This document shows, in pieces, positions 7,337-15,111 of a stretch of DNA of 25,203 nucleotides (position 1 is the first letter of the stretch; each line of letters starts with the position of its first letter). The DNA is from Desulfobacter curvatus DSM 3379 (GTDB lineage Bacteria; Desulfobacterota; Desulfobacteria; Desulfobacterales; Desulfobacteraceae): positions 1 through 25,203 of the forward strand of contig NZ_KB893109.1 in NCBI RefSeq assembly GCF_000373985.1. Direction: 5' to 3'. The translations under genes were made by a program, and so were the position numbers. The notes under the pieces were generated by a model. The model saw only the letters and a program-made list of their open reading frames with translations, made no database searches and was not told where the DNA came from.

Positions 7337-8911
7337 TTATCTGGCGTGAAGGGTAAAGGCCCTGATCATCTGTCTTCTGAACCCCTGGATAGACGTCAAC
7401 GTATTCCGGTCCGGAGCCGGTGTTTTTTCATCCCAGTCCACATAAACCATAGAGACAATTTTGCCTTCCACAAACACAGGAAAAATGCCGAAGCCCATTA
7501 CCAGAAAGGGGCCTGCGATTTTTTTCATGTACCAGCAAGGAATTTGATGCCGGGAAAACTCTTTTTTTGTATCTTTGACAATAATATCGATTTTCCGCTC
7601 AATGGCGTTGTTGAAAATACCGGATGCCGGTTCAATTTTAAATCCCATGGTTTTGCCGAATCCATCCGGCCGTTTTTCCCCCCGGACAAACCGGGGCTCC
7701 ATGGTGTTGGTCTCTTTTTTTCTGATACTGATAACAATCTGGTTAAAACAAAAGCATTGGGCCATGGTATCAATAAGCCGGGTAAAAATTTCATGGATGC
7801 TCAGCCCTTCATCTAACGCCTCTTCCACACGCCTGATACCCTGATCCAATACATCCTTATTTTTTAACTTTGGATCGGTTTTCACAGATGTGGATGTGGG
7901 CTGTACAGGTTCAATTCCTAGAATTTCAGCATGCCGCATCACCCGATCCATGGCCGAACAAGTCAATTCCAGTGCCTGCCGGGCATCAAAAGCCAGAACA
8001 CCGCAGTACTTATCCACAAGTTTACCTGCGGCATCAAGGGAAACAGGGTCATTTCCCGGCACAGGGATATTACATAGTTCATAGACAAAGGCACAAAGAT
8101 ATCTGGCTTCTTCTTTTGGTCCGATTTTCAAGCTCTGTCCGGCAGTCAACCGAACCGGCCGCATGGCCTGAACAATTTTCGGGGGCAAATTAAATTTTAA
8201 AGCAACCATCTGCCCGAGTTCAAAATAGTTTAAGCCTAAAATCATTTTAGCCGCAGTTTCCCTTGACAGTCCTTCTTCTTCCAAGGCCACCTCGACCTTA
8301 ATGTAAGTCCCCGGGTCCAGAAGCGCCACCAGGTATTCCCCCAGCTCATACAGCATGGCTGAAACAGGAAAGGCATCCGAAGTCCGGCCCCCCTGTTCCC
8401 TTTCAATCTGCCTGGCCACGGCACTGCGATGAAGGCTTTTGAGCATTTTCTCTTTCAAAATCAATGAATTGGCCCTTGATTTCATCATCTCAAAGATCTT
8501 AAGCCCGGCGGCCAACTCCCGAATTTCATCCGTACCCAATATGATCATGGCCTCGGAGATGGTGGAAATACCTTTGTTTGAAAATTGCCGGTAAATTGAG
8601 GAATTCACAAGTTTCAGCACCTGTGCGGTCAAACTCAGGTCGTTCAAAATCACCCGGGCAATATCCCCTGCAGAGGAATAATCCATATTCAGTATGTGAT
8701 TAACGTCGTTGATCTGTTGGGAAAAGGTTAAAAACGCCTCCCTGCCCTGCATCCTTTTAAGAATGCCACTTAGGTAGACCCGATAATCCTGTGGGTCAGA
8801 ACGTAGGTTGTCCTTAAATTCTTCCGTGGCACCTTCATCTCTTTTGACCAGTTCGTTGATGCAAATGACATCCAGATCAATGCCGGTATGAGAGGTATCC
8901 TTTTGGCCCAT
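7337..8911 (-). CDS. HDOD domain signalling protein with GAF-like C-terminus
   Basis: This 524-residue cytoplasmic protein has an HDOD domain at about residues 48-250. Seen there are the DIARVILNDLSLTAQVLKLV block, the following NSSIYRQFSNKGISTISEAM block and ILGTDEIREL. HDOD is an HD-related domain without the catalytic HD pair, found in many proteobacterial signalling proteins. Residues about 365-520 look like a GAF-type sensory fold, ending in FPVFVEGKIVSMVYVDWDE, but the match is weak. A GGAG RBS lies seven bases before the ATG. It is divergent from the adenylate cyclase-like gene across a 126-base AT-rich spacer, so the two may be co-regulated. The exact signal is unknown. Confidence 0.82.
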   Translation of the reverse strand: MGQKDTSHTGIDLDVICINELVKRDEGATEEFKDNLRSDPQDYRVYLSGILKRMQGREAFLTFSQQINDVNHILNMDYSSAGDIARVILNDLSLTAQVLKLVNSSIYRQFSNKGISTISEAMIILGTDEIRELAAGLKIFEMMKSRANSLILKEKMLKSLHRSAVARQIEREQGGRTSDAFPVSAMLYELGEYLVALLDPGTYIKVEVALEEEGLSRETAAKMILGLNYFELGQMVALKFNLPPKIVQAMRPVRLTAGQSLKIGPKEEARYLCAFVYELCNIPVPGNDPVSLDAAGKLVDKYCGVLAFDARQALELTCSAMDRVMRHAEILGIEPVQPTSTSVKTDPKLKNKDVLDQGIRRVEEALDEGLSIHEIFTRLIDTMAQCFCFNQIVISIRKKETNTMEPRFVRGEKRPDGFGKTMGFKIEPASGIFNNAIERKIDIIVKDTKKEFSRHQIPCWYMKKIAGPFLVMGFGIFPVFVEGKIVSMVYVDWDEKTPAPDRNTLTSIQGFRRQMIRAFTLHAR

Positions 8912-8935
8912 TCATGCTCCATGTTAAAACTTAAC

Positions 8936-8978
8936 TTGAAAATAATAAAAAATCGTTTTTATAATATCACTATATAAT
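8936..8978 (+). promoter_or_regulatory. promoter candidates in the HDOD/adenylate cyclase divergent spacer
   Basis: The spacer 8912-9037 is strongly AT-rich. On the plus strand TTGAAA (8936-8941), an 18-base spacer and TATAAT (8960-8965) form a good sigma-70-type promoter for the adenylate cyclase-like gene. A second TATAAT occurs at 8973-8978 without a clear -35. A minus-strand promoter for the HDOD gene must lie in the same region, but I cannot single it out. Confidence 0.45.
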
Positions 8979-9037
8979 CTTAGACATTTTGTATTATCTT
9001 TTCAAATGATTTACTCACCAGAAAGCCGGGACAGGCC

Positions 9038-11041
9038 ATGCATGCGTCTTCAGCACCCATAGAAAACACCCTGGCGGCCAAGCTCACCAGGATGAAAGCG
9101 GCCTTTTCCAATTACAACGTGGTGAGGATGCGCGAGGCGTTACGGTACCTTTCAGGCCCAAAGCTTGAACTTTTCATCAAAATTCCTTTTCTCATTCACA
9201 TTAACCATCCGCAACTTCCGGGGTATGTGCCGGATCCGCCTGAAGCCTGCGGCATCTACAATTTCAAAAATTCAGGATTTTACAAAGCTGTGCTGGATAA
9301 AGGAGGGGTTCCCCGGGATATTCTCGACACTGACACGGACATCAAAAATCCCTGCGTACTTGGTTTTTACCACATCGGTTCCCTGGGCACCTTTACCCAA
9401 TCGGCCCAGTCGGATTTTGATTATTGGGTCATCATTGACAAAACCTGCTTTACCGAACAACGATATTACAACCTTGAAAAAAAACTCAACCACATCGTTA
9501 AATTTTCCAGGGAAAAATTTGATCAGGAAGTGACGTTTTTCATCATGGATCAGGCAGATATCAGAAAAGACTGCTATGCCGGATTTGAAGGGCCTGAAAC
9601 AATGATTGCCCCCAAGCTGTTTCTTAAAGAAGAATTTTACCGGACGTTTTTAATGATTGCCGGTAAAATTCCAATATGGACCCTTCTGCCTGGAAATATG
9701 CAGCAGGGTACATACGACCGCTTGGTCAGCCACCTGTTCCGGCTGCCTGAACTGACTTTTTTATTAAAAGATTTCATTGATCTTGGCAAAGTCGAAAAGC
9801 CGTCCATCAAAGACATTTACCAGGGCATCCGCTGGCATATCTGCAAATCCAAAGAAGATCCGGTCAAGGCGCTGCTTAAAGCCACCATGATTTTTTCCCA
9901 CATCACCGACGAAAAAAACAGCGCCATGCTCCTGTGCGACGAACTCAAACAAAAATTTGCAAAAGCCGGCATTGACGACTGCGAAAGCGATCCTTATAAA
10001 ATTGTTTTCGATAGAGTGCTCCACTACCACCAGGCCCATGCCCGCGATGGGCTGAAACTTATAAAAACCGCCATATTTTTCAGGCTCTGCAGTTATCCCA
10101 GAGTCAGGTTGCCTGAACCGGGATCACCCAAAAAGCAATTGTTGGACAAATATATCCGAACCTGGAACATCCTTCCGTCCGAAGTCCAGAAACTGATGTC
10201 ATATCCGAACTGGCCTGAAAAGGGAAAACAGTTCTTTGACACAAACGTAATTCAACGCCTGGCCGGGATGTACGAACAAATCCATGCCAAAGGAAAGGCT
10301 GTTGAAAAAGACCTGCCCCTGACGGAACAACGAAATATGAAAATTCTGAATAACAAAGTCAAAGCGCGCCTGAACACACAAGCAGACAAAATTTCGGAAA
10401 GTTCAAATTTTTTGACCCGGCAAACAATTCCATCTCTTTCAATAAAACAAAATTCAATGGGGGAATGGCTATTAAATGCCGCGTTTTCAAAAACAAGCAC
10501 TGAAAGCGTTATTCACACATCCAAAAATTTTCTGGGCCTGGTGGGATGGATTATGGAAAACCGGCTTTATCAAAGAAATAAAACCCACATTAAACTTGCA
10601 ACCCAACTCAAGCTTTATGAAAGCCGGGATCAAGAAATATCCACAGATACCCTCTATCTGGTGATGCAGCCGGTCAAACCTCTTTTTGACGGCTGCTTTG
10701 AACACGATGCCCAATGGACTAAAATATTGATTCTGCTGGTTTGCCCGGATTCACACTGCGGTGTGGGGCAAATTGAACTATTGGCCCTCAATTCCTGGGG
10801 GGAGCTGTTTCTGGAGCAATTGGCGCTTGACATCGACCGGCATCTGGATGATAGGTATAGAACCATAGCCGATAAAATTAACCAGTATACCGGAGAAGAG
10901 ATCCGCCTGTTTTTTTTTCAGATGGCAGAACGCCGGGATGCCGATGCCGTATACGAAATCAAGGAACTTCTGGCGGATCGTTTTCTGATGCACCGGCCGG
11001 GAACGCCTAAAAGCAATCGCCCAATGCTGGACAAATTATAG
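9038..11041 (+). CDS. class I adenylate cyclase-like protein
   Basis: This 667-residue protein resembles the N-terminal catalytic half of enterobacterial CyaA, which makes cAMP from ATP. The nucleotidyltransferase motif is visible at 114-130: GSLGTFTQSAQSDFDYW, matching CyaA's GS...QS...SDLDIW, with Asp126 and Asp128 as metal ligands. It is followed by an EVTFFIMDQADIRKD strand and LKEEFYRTFLMIAGKIPIW, which in CyaA is DEFYRTAVRLAGKRILW. The C-terminal part (about 400-667) is divergent from CyaA's regulatory region, and the protein is shorter than the ~850-residue CyaA. The RBS is weak. It is followed after 8 bases by the pseudo-receiver/TPR gene, so both are probably one operon. Cyclase activity is likely but unproven. 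Confidence 0.82.
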   Translation: MHASSAPIENTLAAKLTRMKAAFSNYNVVRMREALRYLSGPKLELFIKIPFLIHINHPQLPGYVPDPPEACGIYNFKNSGFYKAVLDKGGVPRDILDTDTDIKNPCVLGFYHIGSLGTFTQSAQSDFDYWVIIDKTCFTEQRYYNLEKKLNHIVKFSREKFDQEVTFFIMDQADIRKDCYAGFEGPETMIAPKLFLKEEFYRTFLMIAGKIPIWTLLPGNMQQGTYDRLVSHLFRLPELTFLLKDFIDLGKVEKPSIKDIYQGIRWHICKSKEDPVKALLKATMIFSHITDEKNSAMLLCDELKQKFAKAGIDDCESDPYKIVFDRVLHYHQAHARDGLKLIKTAIFFRLCSYPRVRLPEPGSPKKQLLDKYIRTWNILPSEVQKLMSYPNWPEKGKQFFDTNVIQRLAGMYEQIHAKGKAVEKDLPLTEQRNMKILNNKVKARLNTQADKISESSNFLTRQTIPSLSIKQNSMGEWLLNAAFSKTSTESVIHTSKNFLGLVGWIMENRLYQRNKTHIKLATQLKLYESRDQEISTDTLYLVMQPVKPLFDGCFEHDAQWTKILILLVCPDSHCGVGQIELLALNSWGELFLEQLALDIDRHLDDRYRTIADKINQYTGEEIRLFFFQMAERRDADAVYEIKELLADRFLMHRPGTPKSNRPMLDKL

Positions 11042-11049
11042 GAATAGAT

Positions 11050-12060
11050 ATGACCCACCCGTCAATTCTCACCATCACCGAAGATGCCCTGGAGCAGGAC
11101 AGACTTTTAACAGCCCTGAAAAAAATCGGATACACCCGAATCATCACTGCCGACAGTGCAGATAACGGGTGGGCAGTGTTAAAATCATCCGACGTCGGAT
11201 GTGCCATTGCTGCCTATGATATGAGTGATATGTCGGGCCTTGCGCTGTTGAAAATCTTAAGAAAAGAAGAACGATTAGGCGATCTGCCTTTTTTTTTAAC
11301 AGACAGCGCATTTACCAAAATCAAGGTCATCAAGGCAGGCCAGGCAGGCGTCAGCGGCCTTTTTGTCATTCCCTATAATCCCAAGGCCATGAAAATGAGG
11401 TTGGCCACGGCCTTGGGAAAGCTTGAAGATCCTGTCATCCACCAGGTCGAGCTAAGTGTAAAAAAAGGCCTCAAACTCATTGAACAAAAAGAATACAAAA
11501 AGGCGCTGGAGTTATTCCAAGCCCTGGTCAACCAGAAAGAAAATCCGGAATATTATTACAACATCGGCTACATCAAAACGGCTCAAAACAAGCATCACGA
11601 AGCCATAGAGGCCTTTTCAAAGGCAACTCGTCTGGACCGGCTTTTCGTCAAAGCATACAAGGCCATGGCCATGGTATACAGGGCCATGGGTGTCGTTGAG
11701 AAGGCTGAGGAGTGTACCCGGATCGCGGCAGAAATCTATATGGATACCGATAAACTGGGAAAAGCCGAGGACATGCTCAATGAGCTTTTAGCTTCCGGGA
11801 CCAATTCATTGAACGTCTTTAATACATTGGGGGTGCTTTACCGGAAAAAGGGCGACATAAAAGAGGCCATGAAACAGTACAAAAAAGCATTGAGAATCCA
11901 CCCGGACGAGCCTTATATCTATTACAACATAGGACGTCTTTACCTGGACGCCAAAAACGCCACCAAAGCCAAGACCTATTTCCAGGCCGCCCTTGACAAG
12001 GACCATGGGTTTACCGAAGCCAAACAGGTGATCAAAGCCATTGACCTAGGAATGATCTAA
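11050..12060 (+). CDS. pseudo-receiver/TPR protein
   Basis: This 336-residue protein has two parts. Residues 1-125 fold like a response-regulator receiver, but key residues are missing. Aligning YDMSDMSG with the usual D-x-x-M-P-x-M-x-G puts Ala55 at the phosphorylated Asp and Ser59 at the Pro. VIPYNP puts Ile107 where the conserved Lys sits in VKPFNP. It should not be phosphorylated in the normal way. Residues about 135-330 are five to six TPR units, for example PEYYYNIGYIKTAQNKHHEA and PYIYYNIGRLYLDAKNATKA, a protein-binding scaffold. GGAATAG serves as RBS. It probably acts with the adenylate cyclase-like protein. Its stop overlaps the end of the convergent gene by 15 bases. Confidence 0.85.
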   Translation: MTHPSILTITEDALEQDRLLTALKKIGYTRIITADSADNGWAVLKSSDVGCAIAAYDMSDMSGLALLKILRKEERLGDLPFFLTDSAFTKIKVIKAGQAGVSGLFVIPYNPKAMKMRLATALGKLEDPVIHQVELSVKKGLKLIEQKEYKKALELFQALVNQKENPEYYYNIGYIKTAQNKHHEAIEAFSKATRLDRLFVKAYKAMAMVYRAMGVVEKAEECTRIAAEIYMDTDKLGKAEDMLNELLASGTNSLNVFNTLGVLYRKKGDIKEAMKQYKKALRIHPDEPYIYYNIGRLYLDAKNATKAKTYFQAALDKDHGFTEAKQVIKAIDLGMI

Positions 12061-12528
12061 ATAGTGGCGTGTTGCATAGACCCCGTTGCGTCGCCATGGT
12101 CCTATCCGGGCAAGGATGGCGGTTATGCCCAGCAGCATGGCAGCGGCCAGGTGTATCCAGTCAACAGCCATGACCGTTATGGGACTGAAACCATGGTCAG
12201 GCAAATTCTTTACTGTTCGCAATATTCCGGTCACCACGATCAGCGCCAGAATGGCCAGGCGCACCCGCCCCATGGCTGTGGGCCGCCACGTTTTTCGGTG
12301 GTTTAACAGATAAACCGTCGCCATCCAAAAGAGCAAAGCCAGGAAAACGGCAGCAGCAATATAGTGTATTTTGTGGGTGGTATAAAAGGCCGCAAGCCAG
12401 CCAAACCCTGGAATATCCGCAATGTAATACCGTTTGAAAATGGGCATCTGGGCAAACCCGGTCAGGGCTAAAAGCGTCATCACGGCAAGCATGATCCGGT
12501 TCAGCCACTTGGGAAACATGCTATTCAT
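12046..12528 (-). CDS. small four-helix membrane subunit, probably b-type cytochrome-like
   Basis: This 160-residue protein has four hydrophobic helices at about 10-27, 54-75, 90-105 and 120-141. His residues lie at or near helix ends (His52, His55, His77, His112, His126), as in cytochrome b-type subunits that take electrons from or pass them to quinones. The family is not certain. The strongest argument is context: its RBS (AAGGAGGAAACCC) lies inside the last codons of the Tat-exported ferredoxin gene and the two genes overlap by 8 bases, so the proteins are made together and probably form a membrane electron-transfer unit. Its 3' end overlaps the convergent TPR gene by 15 bases. Confidence 0.7.
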   Translation of the reverse strand: MNSMFPKWLNRIMLAVMTLLALTGFAQMPIFKRYYIADIPGFGWLAAFYTTHKIHYIAAAVFLALLFWMATVYLLNHRKTWRPTAMGRVRLAILALIVVTGILRTVKNLPDHGFSPITVMAVDWIHLAAAMLLGITAILARIGPWRRNGVYATRHYLDHS

Positions 12529-13525
12529 GGGTTTCCTCCTTGTCTTGTTGTCCGGACTTGATAAATTTTGCCCCGGCCGTCAAAAGTCCTGCAGCCACAC
12601 CGGCCACCGGAGCTGCCAAAGCGGCCATCCCCAGGAACTCATCCTGGGCCATCATATCTTTCACCGGATCCATATGCGGATTTCCCGGACCTGCTTCCAG
12701 GGCCTTGGCCAGCAAAGGAATGGGAACCGGAGAGACATAAATGGTATTGGTACCGCCATTCTCATATTCACCATAGATGAATTCATTTTCATCAAGGTCT
12801 CCGGCAAAGGTTTTAGCCAGACCATGGGCCCGGGCCAGAATATCATGCCTGGGGCCGATGAACTGGACCTCTTCGGGGCATTCACTGACACAGGCCGGCA
12901 CATCACCGTCGGACACAAGCTCAAAGCAGCGGTCACATTTATACATGACGCCATTTCCGGCATATCCCGGCATGAGCTTAAGGTAAAGCCCAACACCTGT
13001 CTGGCGTTGGGGAATATCCCAGGGGCAGACCGATTTGCACTTGGAACCGCCTAAACAGATATCGGTATTAATGCGCACCACCCCATTGTTCTCCCGGGCA
13101 CAGGCCCCCCAGGGACATAGGTTGGCACAGGGCGGATTCTGGCAGTGCATACAGCGTCGGGGAATATTAATTTCATAAGACTGCCCCTGCCAATCAACCT
13201 CTACAGTTTGAATTGTCAGCCAGTTGTAGGGCGTAAGCCGCTCCTCCACATCCCGGCGGTCTGACCAGTCCGCCACCTTGACCCTGCTGGGATACATCTT
13301 TGGAAAAGGCTTTTGGGGTTCCGGATATTTGTACCCATTCTGTTCCGTGCAGGCTGAAACGCATTCTCCGCAGCCGATGCACTTTGATAAATCATGCAGG
13401 GAAGCCAGCTCATCACCTTGCCGGGATGCGCTCACGGTACCGGGCAGAAGCATTGCTGCGCCTCCGGCAGCCACCCTTTTTAGAAAACCCCGGCGGCTTA
13501 CGCCACCCTTTTCACCGTCCGTCAT
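12521..13525 (-). CDS. Tat-exported polyferredoxin, HybA/HmcB-like
   Basis: This 334-residue protein carries iron-sulfur clusters for respiratory electron transfer on the periplasmic side. A Tat signal (SRRGFLKRVAAGG, residues 10-22) starts it. Cys motifs follow: CIGCGECVSAC (49-59), CMHCQNPPCANLC (125-137), CLGGSKCKSVC (157-167) and CDRC with CVSEC (197-216). In the third, Gly160 replaces the second Cys, so that cluster may be [3Fe-4S] or altered. A C-terminal hydrophobic helix (about 297-322) would anchor it, as in HybA. I chose the ATG at 13525 because a perfect AGGAGGT precedes it by five bases. The longer frame from 13555 lacks this. It is co-translated with the membrane subunit. No catalytic subunit is adjacent. 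Confidence 0.88.
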   Translation of the reverse strand: MTDGEKGGVSRRGFLKRVAAGGAAMLLPGTVSASRQGDELASLHDLSKCIGCGECVSACTEQNGYKYPEPQKPFPKMYPSRVKVADWSDRRDVEERLTPYNWLTIQTVEVDWQGQSYEINIPRRCMHCQNPPCANLCPWGACARENNGVVRINTDICLGGSKCKSVCPWDIPQRQTGVGLYLKLMPGYAGNGVMYKCDRCFELVSDGDVPACVSECPEEVQFIGPRHDILARAHGLAKTFAGDLDENEFIYGEYENGGTNTIYVSPVPIPLLAKALEAGPGNPHMDPVKDMMAQDEFLGMAALAAPVAGVAAGLLTAGAKFIKSGQQDKEETHE

Positions 13526-13592
13526 ATTGACCTCCTGACTCCGCATGTTGATCATTGATGGTATTTGGTCTTCTTTGCTTATATCTATACCT

Positions 13593-13684
13593 TTTATTTG
13601 AAAGTCTCCGGCAACTAACTGGATTCTTTCTATCTTTGTTGTGGGTTGAATATAGGCGTTGATAGGCCAAGTCAGCCCATGGAT
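13593..13684 (+). repeat. interspersed hairpin repeat, copy 3
   Basis: Very similar to copy 1: TTTATTTGAAAGTCTCCGGC, then CAACTAACTGGATTCTTTCT, then TTGTTGTGGGTTGA, ending GTCAGCCCATGG. Arms TGGGTTGA (13642-13649) and TCAGCCCA (13672-13679) pair with one G-T. It lies 67 bases upstream of the chosen polyferredoxin start. Confidence 0.8.
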
Positions 13685-13816
13685 CTCAGTATGTCAAAAT
13701 CATGCAGATAAATCCAGCCGTCCTTCATATTTTGGGATCGTCAGAAAATCATTTTGTATTTTCCGTCTATAAATTTTTTACCGTAAAGGACAGGGTGGCC
13801 CGGACGGGCCAGAGCA

Positions 13817-14000
13817 TTACTTGAGAATTTCCCGAACTGTTTTAAGAAGAAAAAGGATGGAAACCTCATCTTCAACCAGAAGGACGGTCTCTGTTCCCCT
13901 ATGTGGCTCATCACTCTTTTTGCTCTCCGGCTCGGCGGTGTCTGTGCCCTGGACCCGGGGCAGATAGATATGGAACACCGGCCTGGTTGTAGAGATAATC
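13817..14000 (-). pseudogene. relic of a hybrid sensor kinase/receiver
   Basis: On the minus strand the frame contains FHIYLPRV, the usual last strand of a histidine-kinase ATPase domain (GTTFHIYLPRV). It then runs through a Pro/Glu/Ser-rich linker to RGTETVLLVEDEVSIL, the start of a receiver domain. A stop comes soon after, at VREILK, and no receiver core follows in any frame. Upstream, the kinase G-boxes are missing. The piece is a fragment of about 55 recognisable codons left from a hybrid kinase. The rest of the open frame (to 14125) does not look like kinase sequence. Confidence 0.65.
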
Positions 14001-14125
14001 CGCGCCCCCTTTTCTCCTTCATCCGGAAAGCCTTTTTCCGGAACCCAGTCTGGATCCCGTCGCCGGGAAAACCTGTCCTGCTCTGAAAAAACAGTGACTG
14101 CGGTAATGATCCGATTGTCCATCAC

Positions 14126-14427
14126 CTTTTTGGAAAATTCTTTTAGAACTTGTTTGGTAATCAGGGTTCAAAGCAAAATCTCATGAAAATAAAAATTAAA
14201 TTTCATGAGATTGCAGCCGATTCATCAATTATCAAACAGGCTTTTCATGATGAAAATGAATTCTGCCGGAACAATGGGGAATGCATACGAGAATCTACTT
14301 TGGGAAGTAAAATCCACCAAGCCTCAGATTATTTTTCTATAACGGCCATGGGCCGGCCTGGCATATCAACTGCCGGGCACAGCCCTCAACAAAGCTTGAA
14401 AGATCTGAGTAACTTACCCAAACTTTC
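14126..14427. other. gene-free stretch with an inverted repeat
   Basis: An open frame crosses here on the plus strand (14150-14512), but it has no clear RBS or family likeness and runs into repeat DNA, so I do not call it. The clearest structure is a perfect 12-bp inverted repeat, AATCTCATGAAA (14177-14188) and TTTCATGAGATT (14201-14212), around a 12-base AT loop. It could be an operator or hairpin, but no gene beside it makes its role clear. Confidence 0.35.
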
Positions 14428-14530
14428 TTATAAAGAAACTATGTGTAACCCTTACAGATCTTTGAACTTTCGTTGTGGGCTGCCCCACGGCTGCCCCACA
14501 ATAAAAAAATAGGTCAGCCCATGGCTGCTA
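14428..14530 (+). repeat. interspersed hairpin repeat, copy 4 (variant)
   Basis: The left part matches the half-copy at 3627-3688. The right part joins the family at TTCGTTGTGGGCTG and ends AGGTCAGCCCATGGCTG. Arms TGGGCTG (14476-14482) and TCAGCCCA (14514-14521) can pair. The loop holds an 11-base tandem duplication, GGCTGCCCCAC twice at 14478-14499, which distinguishes this copy. It lies downstream of the small basic peptide gene. Confidence 0.7.
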
Positions 14531-14591
14531 TTTTGTATCACCTCTTCTATTACAAAAAGATAACACCTTTATTTCCAAGCTAAAAGCAAAC

Positions 14592-14618
14592 AGACCGCCA
14601 CCTGTGAAGACCCGGTCT
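14592..14618 (-). terminator. weak terminator candidate after the small basic peptide gene
   Basis: On the minus strand AGACCG (14618-14613) pairs with CGGTCT (14597-14592), followed by GTTTGCTTTT. The stem overlaps the stop codon of the gene ending at 14617. The stem is short and the T-run is broken. Confidence 0.3.
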
Positions 14619-14772
14619 ATCTGTAACTTCGCCGCCGGTCTGTGCCGCTGCGCCGTTTAAGTCCGGTTCTCTGCTCCGGTCCGGGCGCGACAGCTGGGAA
14701 ATAACGACGGTCTTTGAGTTTTCTACGTCCACCCCGATCTGCCTGCGTTCCAAAGATACTCGTTCTTTTCAT
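14617..14772 (-). CDS. 51-residue basic 'DRR' peptide
   Basis: The protein starts MKRTSIFGTQADRGGRRKLK and ends RRSGTDRRRSYR. About a third of its residues are Arg or Lys. An excellent RBS (AAAGGAGGGTGCC) fixes the start at 14772, so the longer open frame from 14865 is not used. The spaced DRR/RRSG-DRR pattern recurs in short proteins and tails of deltaproteobacteria, where its role is unknown. It could bind nucleic acid or acidic partners, but that is inference. It stands alone between repeat-rich DNA and a gene-free stretch. Confidence 0.6.
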   Translation of the reverse strand: MKRTSIFGTQADRGGRRKLKDRRYFPAVAPGPEQRTGLKRRSGTDRRRSYR

Positions 14773-15111
14773 GGCACCCTCCTTTGTGATCAGCCATGTC
14801 CCCTTTAGATGTTGAGAATCAATTAAAGGTAAATGGTTAAAGGAGTTTCCCTTTGAAAACTTCAATGTCTATCAAAACAGGTTCAAAGCGTTACTACAGC
14901 GTCTTTTGTCATTAACGGGCATTCGTTCGGTTAACTAAAGGGAACATAGCCTTATAATTTAATTTCATAATATCAGGAAATAATACCTAAAACAAGGAAG
15001 ACGATAACAAATTGTCAGGCCTTTAACACGAACACTCTCTACCCAAACTAATATGTTAACACCTTAAATTGAATCGATAAAATATATATGGAAAAATTGT
15101 AGTGAAAAGTA
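14773..15111. other. gene-free spacer
   Basis: No frame of convincing length or composition was found on either strand. The sequence is AT-rich, especially from 14935 to 15110. It must hold the promoter of the minus-strand basic peptide gene, but I cannot assign -35 and -10 boxes with confidence. No repeat copy or clear terminator was seen. Confidence 0.35.

Noticed and set aside
13741..14022. 93-residue minus-strand open frame over the kinase relic
   Set aside because: The kinase and receiver motifs are in the other frame; this one is its shadow and has no recognisable sequence.
14150..14512. 120-residue plus-strand open frame
   Set aside because: No family likeness and no clear RBS; its end is repeat copy 4 and its start crosses an inverted repeat.
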